A stretch of DNA of 64,000 nucleotides from Rhodoferax sp. (GTDB lineage: Bacteria > Pseudomonadota > Gammaproteobacteria > Burkholderiales > Burkholderiaceae_C): positions 1-64,000 of the forward strand of contig JACKLL010000015.1 in NCBI GenBank assembly GCA_024235935.1, written 5' to 3'. Below, one piece after another: positions 54,071 to 62,979 of this stretch. Each line of letters opens with the position of its first letter. The first letter of the stretch is position 1. The position numbers and the translations under genes are program-made. The notes beneath the pieces are model-generated. The model was not told the origin of the DNA, did no database searches, and was given only the letters and a program-made list of their open reading frames with translations.

Positions 54071-54126
54071 TGATTGATGTGTAACAGCGTCGGCGGGGCC
54101 GGCGTGGTTCCTACAATCACGTCTGC

Positions 54127-56430
54127 ATGGTTCTGATTCCCCGCCCGGCAAATTGCTGGACCACCTGAACCCGGGCAACGGGCTGCCGTCACGCTGCCGG
54201 TAAGACATGCGCTGATCCTGGCAGGGGCCGGCTCCGGGCAAAGACGCGAAGGTGCTGAAGCCACCCCGCATACAACCTGCTGCAGACCGGGCGGAATCAC
54301 GCCGGTAAGCATCCTGGCAGTGACCTTCACCAACAAGGGCGGCCAAGATGCTGACGCGCCACCATGCTGCCGGTGTGCGCTGTGGATCAAGCGCTATGCA
54401 ACCGCTTTCTGCGCGCACTACAAGCTTCGCGAACCTGCGCGATCGTTCCAGATCCTGGATACCCAGGACCAGCTCGCAAGCGATCAAGCGCCTGTTCAAG
54501 CAGTTCCGGCATCGACGTGAGCGTTTCCCGCCCAAGCAGACGCTGTGGTTCATCGCCGGCTGCAAGGAAGATGGCCTGCGGCCCAACATGATCGACGCCC
54601 GTGACGCCGACACGCGCAGAAGGTCAGAGATCTACCAGCTGTACACGAGGCAAATTTGTGCGAAGGCGTGGTCGACTTCGGCAGCGAGCTGTTGCTGCGC
54701 AGCACAGAAGCTGCTGCGCGCGACAACGACCCCGATCCGAGGCACTACCAGCGGCGCTTCGCCGCTAATCCTGATCGACGAGTTCCGGGACACCAACAAG
54801 CTGCAATACGCGTGGATCAGATGCTGCTGGCCGGCTCCGGGCGCCGGATCGTCGATCGGCGACGATGCGCAGTTCCATCCACCGGCAGCGTGCTGGCCGT
54901 GGAACGGCGACCAGGCATCTGCATTCCACGGCGCGCGGGTCGGCAACATGACCGTTCGTGCGCGAGTTCAGGTCGGCACCAGATCAAGCTGGAGCAGAAC
55001 TACCGCTCCACCAGCAACATCTGGACAGCGCCAACGCGCTGATCAGCCCTAACGCCAAGCGCCTGGGCAGAACTGCACCGACGGCGGGGCCCAGGCGAGC
55101 CGGGTCAAGGTCACGGTCGCCGAGCGATTTCGCCGAGGCGCAGTGGATGGTCGAGGAGATGCGCCAGCTGGTGCGTGACGGCATCGCGCACCAGGAGATC
55201 GCGGTGCTGTACCGCAGCAACGCGCAAAGCCGGGTCATCGAGACCGCCTTGTTCAACGCCGGCATGCCGTACCGCGTCTATGGCGGCCTGCGCTTCTTCG
55301 AGCGGGCCGAGATCAAGCATGCGCTGGCCTACCTGCGCCTGCTGGAGAACCCGGGCGACGACACCAGCTTTCTGCGCGTGGTCAACTTTCCGCCGCGTGG
55401 CATCGGCGCGCGCAGCCTGGAGCAGCTGCAGGACGCGGCACGCAGCTCCGGCAAGTCGCTGCACGACGCCACACATGCGGTGTCCGGCAAGGCCGGCGCC
55501 AATCTGGGGGCCTTTGTCGCGCGCATCGACGTGTTGCGCGAGCAGACCCAGGGCCTGTCGCTGCGCGAGATCATCGAGCTGGTGCTCGAGCACAGCGACC
55601 TGATCGCGCATTACAAGGGGGAGCGCGAGGGCGCCGACCGGATCGAGAATCTGGAAGAGCTGGTCAACGCCGCCGAGAGCTTCGTCACCCAGGAAGGCTT
55701 CGGCCGCGATGCGGTGGCGCTGCCGGTCGACGAGCTGGCACCGCCGCCGGACGCCGAAACCGGCGAGACCCTGTCGCCGCTGGCGGCCTTCCTGACGCAC
55801 GCGGCGCTGGAATCGGGCGACAACCAGGCCCAGGCCGGGCAGGACGCGGTGCAGCTGATGACGGTGCATGCCAGCAAAGGGCTGGAGTTCGACTGCGTCT
55901 TCATCGGCGGCATGGAAGAGGGCCTGTTCCCGCACGAGAACGCGATGAGCGACCACGACGGCCTGGAGGAGGAGCGCCGCCTGATGTACGTCGCGATCAC
56001 CCGGGCCCGCCAGCGCCTGTACCTGAGCCATTCGCAGACCCGCATGCTGCACGGGCAGACCCGCTACAACATGCGCAGCCGCTTCTTCGACGAACTGCCG
56101 GAAGCCGCGCTCAAGTGGATCACGCCCAGGCGCAGCGGCTTTGGCGAGTTCGCCGGGGCCGCGGCCGGCGGCGGCAGCGCGTCGTCATGGGCGCTCGGCA
56201 GTGCGCGCGGCGGCATCCCGTCGCACCAGGCCACCGCGCCAGTGGCACGGGCGGCAGACGACGGCCAGGCCCTGCGCGTCAAGATGAAGGTGTTCCATGC
56301 CAAGTTCGGCGAAGGCACGGTGCTGGTGCTGGAGGGCAGCGGGGACGATGCCCGGGCGCAGATCAATTTCCCGCGCCATGGCATCAAGTGGCTGGCGCTG
56401 TCGGTCGCCAAGCTGACGCCGGTACCCTGA
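54127..56430 (+). pseudogene. uvrD: DNA helicase II (UvrD); N-terminal half broken by indels
   Basis: Superfamily 1 helicase for nucleotide excision and mismatch repair. From about 55,100 to the stop the frame is intact (SDFAEAQWMVEEMRQL, VLYRSNAQSR, VYGGLRFFERAEIKH, VVNFPPRGIG, LMTVHASKGLEFD, ITRARQRLYLSHSQ and a C-terminal Tudor-like tail). The N-terminal half is recognisable but out of frame: LLDHLNP (frame 0 at 54150), a damaged P-loop GAGSGK, VTFTNKAAK (frame 2 at 54311), PPKQT/WFIAGCKE (frame 0 at 54528), VVDFG (54668), LIDEF (54771), then frame 1 to the end. The longest continuous piece starts at 54958 and encodes 490 aa without Walker A, so as written the helicase could not hydrolyse ATP normally. 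Either error or decay. Confidence 0.8.
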
Positions 56431-56514
56431 GGACGGCCCGCGGCCCCGGGCCTGTGGGATCATGGAACCCGCCATGGCCGATGGCATCCAACCGCCTTTC
56501 TCCGAGGAGTCCCC

Positions 56515-56982
56515 ATGAAAATGCATCTGGTCAGCCTGCTGCTGGTCGCCCTGTCGGCCTCGGTGCCGCTGCATGCCGCCGACACTGGCCCGGTCTCCGC
56601 CAAGACCAGTGTCTCCGACCGCCTGAAGACCGCCCGGGCGGCGATCCAGGCCAAGGAATGGAAGAAGGCCCTGGCCGAGCTGAACCTGGCCGCGCGGGAA
56701 GAGCCGCGCAACGCCGATGTCCAGAACCTGCTGGGCTACAGCTACCGCAAGCAGGGCACGCCGGACCTGCCCAAGGCCTTCGAGCACTACCAGGCCGCAC
56801 TGCGCCTGGACCCGCGGCACAAGGGGGCGCACGAGTACATCGGCGAGGCCTATCTGATGGACAGGAAGCCGGCCGAGGCAGAGAAGCACCTCGCATCCCT
56901 GGCGCAGATCTGCGGCAACACCAGCTGCGAGGAATACGAGGACCTGGCCAAGGCGATGGCCGACTACAAGGCGCGCCACTGA
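56515..56982 (+). CDS. Periplasmic TPR-repeat protein
   Basis: A 155-aa exported protein with a signal peptide (MKMHLVSLLLVALSASVPLHA, cleavage near ADTG) and about three tetratricopeptide-like repeats: a first repeat around 38-65, NADVQNLLGYSYRKQG then LPKAFEHYQAALRLDPRH, and HEYIGEAYLMDRKPAEAEKHLA. A CGNTSC pair near 134-139 could form a disulfide. TPR modules bind other proteins, but the partner is unknown. GAGGAG lies before the ATG. It starts 84 bp after uvrD and is convergent with the FecR-like gene. Confidence 0.85.
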   Translation: MKMHLVSLLLVALSASVPLHAADTGPVSAKTSVSDRLKTARAAIQAKEWKKALAELNLAAREEPRNADVQNLLGYSYRKQGTPDLPKAFEHYQAALRLDPRHKGAHEYIGEAYLMDRKPAEAEKHLASLAQICGNTSCEEYEDLAKAMADYKARH

Positions 56983-57001
56983 CGCCTTGTGCAGGCGCCG
57001 C

Positions 57002-57760
57002 TCAGCGGCGCGGCATGGTGGCCGGGTGCGGCTGTCCGGCTTTTTCGTCCATGTAGCCGCTGCCGTCCCGCGTGCCCTTGTGACCCTTGATCTGCCAGGC
57101 GGTGCGTTGACCGGCGAGGCGGGCCAGCATTTCCATTTCTTCGTCGGTGTGGTTCAGTGCGCCGGCCGGCGTCAGCATGCGGCCGTTGCGGGGCTCGGTT
57201 TCGGCCCAGAACGCCTGGTGGTATTCGGACTGGCTGGTCAGCTGTTCGCCGGGGGTGAACAGGTCGACGGTGCCATAGCAGTTGCAGAAATAGCTGCGGC
57301 CGCCCTGTTGCGGCGCGACCTCGGTGTAGACACCGGTGCCGCGGATGCCGGCCGTCAGCGTGGGGGTCACGATCATGCGCCGCTCTCCGCGTCCCCAGAC
57401 ACTGGCCACGGCGCCCGCGAACAGCCGCAGGATGCTCACGGCGTTGATCGAACTGGCGCGCTCGACCGCCATCTGCGTGTTCTGTCGTACCTTGAAGGAT
57501 GCGTTGCCCACGACGAACACCAGCGTGGTGCCGGGGCCAGTCGAAACCTGGTCCCCGGTCTGGATCGTGTGCCCGGGCAGCAGCCGCGCACCGTTGAGCA
57601 GGGCGTCGCCCTGCAGTTCGATGATGTTGCTGCGTTCCTGTGCCTGAGCCGCGCTGAAGCCGCCGGCTGCGGTCCAGGCCGCAGCGGCGGCCAGAAAATT
57701 GCGGCGCTGGTGCCAGGATACCTCGGCGTCGGTTCGGTCAGGCAGGAAGTGTCGGTTCAT
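57002..57760 (-). CDS. FecR-domain-like exported protein with Tat-type signal
   Basis: A 252-aa protein with an N-terminal twin-arginine pattern (HQRRNFLAAAAAW, about 17-29) suggesting Tat export, and a FecR-type beta domain: GDALLNGARLLPGHTIQTGDQVSTGPG, followed by FKVRQNTQMAVE and ILRLFAGAVASVWG, then VTPTLTAGIRGTGVYTEV (about 48-150). Anti-sigma FecR proteins use this domain in the periplasm, but here there is no N-terminal anti-sigma part and no sigma factor gene nearby, so the role is unknown. It overlaps the BPSS1780-type gene by 22 bp. Confidence 0.8.
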   Translation of the reverse strand: MNRHFLPDRTDAEVSWHQRRNFLAAAAAWTAAGGFSAAQAQERSNIIELQGDALLNGARLLPGHTIQTGDQVSTGPGTTLVFVVGNASFKVRQNTQMAVERASSINAVSILRLFAGAVASVWGRGERRMIVTPTLTAGIRGTGVYTEVAPQQGGRSYFCNCYGTVDLFTPGEQLTSQSEYHQAFWAETEPRNGRMLTPAGALNHTDEEMEMLARLAGQRTAWQIKGHKGTRDGSGYMDEKAGQPHPATMPRR

Positions 57761-58535
57761 CTTTTTCCTCTGGCGTGAGCTGGAAACAATCTCGGAACGT
57801 GAAGTAGGTCGAGGTCATGATCATGGCCGTGATCATCAGTGTGCCCGGCACGAACACCATGCCGGCCAGCGGCGGACTGCCCAGCGGGCCTGCCAGCAAG
57901 GTCACCAGTTGCACCAGCACTGCCATGATGCCGACCCAGGCCAGGCCGAACAGTGTGAAGGCCCAGAAGTTGCGCATGCAGGCGACCAGGCTGAAGAACA
58001 GGCTTTTCACCGGGGCGACCCGGTGCCAGTGTACAAGCGCTGGTGCATGCCAGAACATCAGCGACAGTGGCAACTGCAGTGCCAGGAAGGTCAGCATGCC
58101 GCTCCACAACTCGGGGTCGCGTGCAATGTCGGCCGGTGAGGTGGTTCCGGCGATATAGCCGCTGGCGAACTTGCCACCGTCCACCAGCGTGGTGGCGCCG
58201 ATCACCAGCCACAAGCCGGCGCCGTACATGACACCCAGCGTCAACATGGCCCGCAATTGCTGGCGTCCGGCGCGAAACGCGCTCAGAAACACCATCGGCA
58301 TCGGGAAGTTGCCGGCGTCCGCTTCGCGCGTCGCGGCCATGAAACCCAGCGTACAGGCGGGTAGCAGCGCCATCGTCAGGGCCAGGCCGACCACGGGCAC
58401 CAGGCTGGCCAGTGACATGATGGCCAGAAACATGAAAAACAGGCCGGTCAGGGCCAGTGGCTGGCGGAAGAAAGTGCGGATGCCCAGCCGGACCCACAGG
58501 ATACCGGTGCGGGCGGGGACGATATTGAGCTTCAT
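57738..58535 (-). CDS. BPSS1780 family membrane protein
   Basis: Integral membrane protein of 265 aa with about six hydrophobic helices (about 29-48, 50-75, 95-118, 145-165, 185-215, 220-245). It matches the family named after Burkholderia BPSS1780 in general plan, including the RLGIRTFFRQPLALTGLFF and FLSAFRAGRQQL segments. Function unknown. It is the second gene after thrB, 116 bp downstream on the same strand, an order common in related genomes. Confidence 0.8.
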   Translation of the reverse strand: MKLNIVPARTGILWVRLGIRTFFRQPLALTGLFFMFLAIMSLASLVPVVGLALTMALLPACTLGFMAATREADAGNFPMPMVFLSAFRAGRQQLRAMLTLGVMYGAGLWLVIGATTLVDGGKFASGYIAGTTSPADIARDPELWSGMLTFLALQLPLSLMFWHAPALVHWHRVAPVKSLFFSLVACMRNFWAFTLFGLAWVGIMAVLVQLVTLLAGPLGSPPLAGMVFVPGTLMITAMIMTSTYFTFRDCFQLTPEEKDEPTLPA

Positions 58536-58651
58536 GGTGTGCTTGTGCCAGTCGGGTGTCGTGCGGTGTCTGGCGTCCGCAGGCGGTTCAGCCGCCTATT
58601 GTCAGCGAAATGGATGTCGGCCCGGGTTGCGGCCGCCGGTTGGGGTTTATC

Positions 58652-59641
58652 TCAATGGTCGGCGCCGCCGAGGACCAGGGGCGCCTGCACCCGCTGGCGC
58701 AGTACCCGTTCGAAATGGGTCGGGTCATGCGGCTGGAGCATCGATGCTTCACGCGGCAGGTACAGGTCCCACAGGCGGGAGATCCAGAAACGCAATGCGC
58801 CGGCCCGCGCCATCGCCGGCAGCAGCGCACGTTCGGCTGTCGTCAGCGGGCGCACCGCGCCGTAGGCCTGGAGCATGCGGCTGGTTCGCTCCGGGTCGGC
58901 AATGCCGGTGGACAGATCGATGCACCAGTCGTTCAGGCACACGGCAATGTCGAACAGCCAGCTGTCGATGCCAGCGAAATAGAAGTCGAAGAAGCCGCCA
59001 AGCACCGGTGAACTGGCGTCGGTTTCGGCCCCGGAGGCGAACAGGACGTTGTCGCGGAAAAGGTCGGCATGGATGGCGCCGCGCGGCAGGGCGGCATAGG
59101 CGGAACTGGCCGCGACATGGTTCTGGTAGGCCAGCTCGCTTTGCAGCAGGGCGGCCTGTGGCGGGTCGACATAGGGCAACACCACCGGGACGGTCGCATT
59201 CCACCAGTCCAGGCCGCGCAGATTGGGCTGCGCCAGCGGGTAGTCGCGACCTGCCAGGTGCATGCGTGCCAGCATCGCACCGACCGCCGCACAATGGGCG
59301 CCACCGGGCGCCAGCGCACTGCGGCCGGCCAGCTTGTTGACGACGGTGGCCGGCTTGCCCTTGAGCGTGTGCAGGTAGGTGCCCTCGGCGTCCTGTGCCG
59401 GATCGGGGACCGGAATGCCCTTGCCGGCCAGGTGCTTCATCAAGGCCAGGTAGAACGGCAGCTGCTCGAAGCTCAGACGCTCGAACAGCGTCAGCACATA
59501 CTCGCCCCGGTCGGTGCTGACGAAGTAGTTGGTATTTTCGATGCCGCCGGCACAGCCCTGCATCGCATGCAGTTCGCCGAGCCCAAGGCTATGGATCAGG
59601 TCGCCGGCCTCAGCGGGCGCGACCTCCGTATAGACCGCCAT
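58652..59641 (-). CDS. thrB: Homoserine kinase (APH-type ThrB)
   Basis: Phosphorylates homoserine in threonine synthesis. The 329-aa protein belongs to the aminoglycoside-phosphotransferase-like ThrB class used by many proteobacteria, not the GHMP class: ENTNYFVSTDRGEYVLTLFE at the N lobe, PRGAIHADLFRDNVLF (catalytic HxDxxxxN, about 195-207), and FFDFYFAGIDSWLFDIAV with the DFYF metal-binding Asp. It lies 17 bp after the DUF2782 gene and near asd (which feeds the same pathway) in genome terms but not in the same operon. Confidence 0.95.
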   Translation of the reverse strand: MAVYTEVAPAEAGDLIHSLGLGELHAMQGCAGGIENTNYFVSTDRGEYVLTLFERLSFEQLPFYLALMKHLAGKGIPVPDPAQDAEGTYLHTLKGKPATVVNKLAGRSALAPGGAHCAAVGAMLARMHLAGRDYPLAQPNLRGLDWWNATVPVVLPYVDPPQAALLQSELAYQNHVAASSAYAALPRGAIHADLFRDNVLFASGAETDASSPVLGGFFDFYFAGIDSWLFDIAVCLNDWCIDLSTGIADPERTSRMLQAYGAVRPLTTAERALLPAMARAGALRFWISRLWDLYLPREASMLQPHDPTHFERVLRQRVQAPLVLGGADH

Positions 59642-59658
59642 GGATCAGGACAGGGGAT

Positions 59659-59997
59659 TCAAAATCCCAGTACTTTCCAGACCCGGGTTCCACCGGTGTT
59701 GCCGGTGCTGCTGCGTTCGCCGCGGGTCAGGTTGCTGTTGCCGCGCTCCGGGACGACGTCATAGGCAGGCATGCCGCCCTTGGGCGACACCACGATGCTC
59801 TGGGTTTCGCCACCCACCCGCAGCTCGTCGATGCGCGAGCCGGCGTCCTCGATGCGGATCCGTTCGATGCGCTGATCGGGCCGCTGTGCCGAGGTCGGTG
59901 CCGCTGCATCGGCCGGCGGCGTCTGCGCGTGGGTCAACCCGGTTCCGGTGAGGGCCAGGGCCATGAGCACGGCGGTGGCAAGGCGTAGGTGAAGCAT
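59659..59997 (-). CDS. DUF2782 exported protein
   Basis: A 112-aa protein with a signal peptide (MLHLRLATAVLMALALTGTG, cleavage near THAQ) and a conserved core RIERIRIEDAGSRIDELRVGGETQ, with the C-terminal TGGTRVWKVLGF. Such DUF2782 proteins precede thrB in many betaproteobacteria, opposite polA. Function unknown. The ATG at 59997 is divergent from polA, 111 bp away, and the thrB start follows its stop by 17 bp. Confidence 0.85.
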   Translation of the reverse strand: MLHLRLATAVLMALALTGTGLTHAQTPPADAAAPTSAQRPDQRIERIRIEDAGSRIDELRVGGETQSIVVSPKGGMPAYDVVPERGNSNLTRGERSSTGNTGGTRVWKVLGF

Positions 59998-60108
59998 GCG
60001 GCGATTGTAGAACCACCGGTCGCATTGCGTGGCAGGCAAAATGCACGGACGCACGGCCGGTCCGGTTTCCGGGGAAACCGCCGGCATCCCCACCCTGCAA
60101 GGAAATTC

Positions 60109-62925
60109 ATGAGCGACACACAGACCACCATCGACATGCCCGTACAGGGCCGGCAACGCAAGCTGCTGCTGGTCGACGGGTCGAGCTATCTGTACCGGGC
60201 CTTCCACGCCATGCCCGACCTGCGCGCTGTCCCGGACGACCCCACCAGCGCCGCCACCGGCGCCATCCGCGGCATGGTCAACATGATGCAAAGCCTGCGC
60301 AAGGAAGTCCCGGCCGACTACGCCGCCTGCGTCTTCGACGCCAAGGGTCCTACTTTCCGCGACGCCATCTACCCTGAGTACAAGGCGCAGCGCAGCCCCA
60401 TGCCCGACGATCTGCGCGCGCAGATTCCGCCCATCCACGAGGTGGTGCGGCTGTTGGGCTGGACCGTGCTCGACGTGCCGGGTGTCGAGGCCGACGACGT
60501 GATTGGTACGCTGGCCGTCACGGCGGCGGCCCAGGGCATCGAGGTCATCATCTCCAGTGGCGACAAGGATCTGGCGCAGCTGGTCGACGAACACATCACC
60601 ATCGTCGACACCATGAACGGCAAGCGGCGCGACCTGGCCGGCGTGGAGGCCGAATTTGGCGTGCCGGCGCGGCTGATGGTCGACTACCAGACGCTGGTCG
60701 GCGACACCGTCGACAACGTGCCCGGTGTCGAAAAGGTCGGCCCCAAGACCGCTGCCAAGTGGCTGCAGGAATACGGCTCGCTCGATGCGCTGGTGGCCAA
60801 CGCCGATGCGATCAAGGGCGTGGCCGGGCAGAACCTGCGCAAGGCCCTGGACTGGCTGCCGATCGGGCGCAGCCTGCTGACCGTCAAGACAGATTGCGAC
60901 CTGGGCGAATGGGTCGATGGATTGCCGGCGCTGGACGCGATCGCCATCGGGCAGATGGACGTCGAAGGTCTGAAGCAGTTCTACGAGACCTATGGCTTCA
61001 AGGGCCTGGTGCGCTCCCTGTCCGACGCATCTGCCGCGAAGGCGGGCACTGCAGACGCACCGGGCGACATGGCACAGGCTGCAGGCACGGAGTCTGCCGT
61101 GCCGCCGCAGCCGCGCACGACGACGGTGCAATACGAGACCATCCTGGACTGGGCCACGCTCGACCGCTGGCTGGAGCGCCTGCGCCAGGCGGAGCTGGCG
61201 GCCGTCGATACCGAGACCACCTCGCTGGACGCGATGCGGGCCGAGATCGTCGGCGTGAGCTTCAGCATCACGCCGGGAGAGGCCGCGTATGTGCCGCTGG
61301 CACACAACTATCCGGGCGCCCCCCAGCAACTGCCGCGCGATGCGGTGCTGGAGCGGCTCAAGCCCTGGCTCGAGGACGCCGCCTGTCCCAAGCTGGGCCA
61401 GCACATCAAGTATGACCGGCACGTGTTTGCCAACCACGGCATCGAGGTGCAGGGTTACGTGCACGACACCATGCTGCAGAGCTACGTGCTGGAAGTGCAC
61501 CGCCCGCACGGGCTCGCCAGCCTGGCCGAGCGCCACCTGGGCCGCACCGGCATCAGCTACGAGGACCTGTGCGGCAAGGGCGCACACCAGATCGGCTTCG
61601 ACCAGGTCGACATCGAACGCGCCGCCGAATACTCCTGCGAGGACTCGGACCAGACGCTGGACGTGCACCGGGTGTTGTGGCCGCGCATCCAGGCCGATGC
61701 CAAGCTGGCCTTCATCTACCAGCTCGAGATCGACAGCAGCGAGGCCTTGTACCGGATCGAGCGCAACGGCGTGCTGATCGATGCACCGACGCTTGCAGCG
61801 CAAAGCCATGCGCTGGGCCAGCGCATCATGCAGCTCGAGACCGAGGCGCATGAACTGGCGGGGCAGCCGTTCAACCTGGGCAGCCCGAAACAGATCGGCG
61901 AGATTTTCTTCGGCAAGCTGGGGCTTCCGGTCGTCAAGAAAACCGCCACCGGCGCCCCGAGCACCGATGAGGAGGTGCTGGAAAAGCTGGCGGAAGACTT
62001 TCCGCTGCCGGCCAAGATTCTGGAGCACCGGGGCCTGGCCAAGCTCAAGGGCACGTATACCGACAAGCTGGCACAACTGGCCTTGCCGCGTACCGGGCGC
62101 GTGCACACCCACTATGCCCAGGCGGTGGCGGTGACCGGCCGCCTGTCGAGCAACGACCCGAACCTGCAGAACATCCCGATCCGCACTGCCGAGGGGCGGC
62201 GGGTGCGCGAGGCCTTCGTGGCGCCGCCAGGCCATGTGATCGCCAGCGCCGACTACAGCCAGATCGAGCTGCGCATCATGGCGCACATCAGCGAGGACGA
62301 GGCGCTGGTGCGCGCGTTTGCCCAGGGCATGGACGTGCACCGGGCCACCGCCGCCGAGGTCTTCGGCGTCACGCCCGAGCAGGTCAGCAGCGAGCAGCGC
62401 CGCTACGCCAAGGTCATCAACTTCGGCCTGATCTACGGCATGAGCGCCTTCGGTCTGGCGCGCAGCCTGTCGATCGACAACACGGCGGCCAAGAATTACA
62501 TCGACCGCTATTTCCAGCGCTATCCGGGCGTCAAGCGCTACATGGATGAAACCCGCGAGTCGGCGCGCGAAAAAGGCTATGTCGAGACCGTGTTCGGCCG
62601 TCGCCTGTACCTGCCCGAGATCCGCTCGCCGAACGGCCCGCGCCGCAGCGGGGCCGAGCGCCAGGCCATCAATGCGCCGATGCAGGGGACGGCCGCGGAC
62701 CTGATCAAGCTCAGCATGGTCAAGGTGCAGCAGACGCTGGACGCGCAGGGCCGTGGCACGAAAATGATCATGCAGGTGCACGACGAACTGGTGTTCGAAG
62801 TGCCCGATGCGGAGGTCGACTGGCTGCGCACGGAAATACCGGCCCTGATGGCATCGGTGGCAACGCTGCGGGTGCCGCTGCTGGCCGAGATCGGCGTCGG
62901 CGCCAACTGGGACCAGGCGCACTGA
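60109..62925 (+). CDS. polA: DNA polymerase I
   Basis: Repair and Okazaki-fragment polymerase of 938 aa. It has an N-terminal 5'-nuclease domain (about 15-310; LLVDGSSYLYRAFHAMPDL, SSGDKDLAQL, VGDTVDNVPGVEKVGPKTA), a 3'-5' exonuclease domain (about 345-530; AVDTETTSLD with the DxE motif intact, so proofreading is probably active), and a C-terminal family A polymerase domain (SADYSQIELRIMAHIS, the O-helix RRYAKVINFGLIYGMSAFGL, and MQVHDELVFE). GCAAGGAAATTC precedes the ATG. It is convergent with the diguanylate cyclase gene. Confidence 0.98.
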   Translation: MSDTQTTIDMPVQGRQRKLLLVDGSSYLYRAFHAMPDLRAVPDDPTSAATGAIRGMVNMMQSLRKEVPADYAACVFDAKGPTFRDAIYPEYKAQRSPMPDDLRAQIPPIHEVVRLLGWTVLDVPGVEADDVIGTLAVTAAAQGIEVIISSGDKDLAQLVDEHITIVDTMNGKRRDLAGVEAEFGVPARLMVDYQTLVGDTVDNVPGVEKVGPKTAAKWLQEYGSLDALVANADAIKGVAGQNLRKALDWLPIGRSLLTVKTDCDLGEWVDGLPALDAIAIGQMDVEGLKQFYETYGFKGLVRSLSDASAAKAGTADAPGDMAQAAGTESAVPPQPRTTTVQYETILDWATLDRWLERLRQAELAAVDTETTSLDAMRAEIVGVSFSITPGEAAYVPLAHNYPGAPQQLPRDAVLERLKPWLEDAACPKLGQHIKYDRHVFANHGIEVQGYVHDTMLQSYVLEVHRPHGLASLAERHLGRTGISYEDLCGKGAHQIGFDQVDIERAAEYSCEDSDQTLDVHRVLWPRIQADAKLAFIYQLEIDSSEALYRIERNGVLIDAPTLAAQSHALGQRIMQLETEAHELAGQPFNLGSPKQIGEIFFGKLGLPVVKKTATGAPSTDEEVLEKLAEDFPLPAKILEHRGLAKLKGTYTDKLAQLALPRTGRVHTHYAQAVAVTGRLSSNDPNLQNIPIRTAEGRRVREAFVAPPGHVIASADYSQIELRIMAHISEDEALVRAFAQGMDVHRATAAEVFGVTPEQVSSEQRRYAKVINFGLIYGMSAFGLARSLSIDNTAAKNYIDRYFQRYPGVKRYMDETRESAREKGYVETVFGRRLYLPEIRSPNGPRRSGAERQAINAPMQGTAADLIKLSMVKVQQTLDAQGRGTKMIMQVHDELVFEVPDAEVDWLRTEIPALMASVATLRVPLLAEIGVGANWDQAH

Positions 62926-62979
62926 GCCGGGTCGGGTCGTGCCGTGCCTGGCGACAGCCATGCCGCAGGCCGGGCTGGC

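Noticed and set aside
58581..58597. Hairpin AGGCGG-TTCAG-CCGCCT between thrB and the BPSS1780-type gene
   Set aside because: The 6-bp stem has no U-run on either strand and lies inside a probable operon, so it was not called a terminator.
59659..62961. A 1100-codon open frame on the minus strand across polA
   Set aside because: It is antisense to the fully conserved polA gene and its sequence (His/Leu/Val/Gly-rich, no domain) is typical of GC-rich shadow frames. Only its last 112 codons, from 59997, are a real gene (DUF2782).
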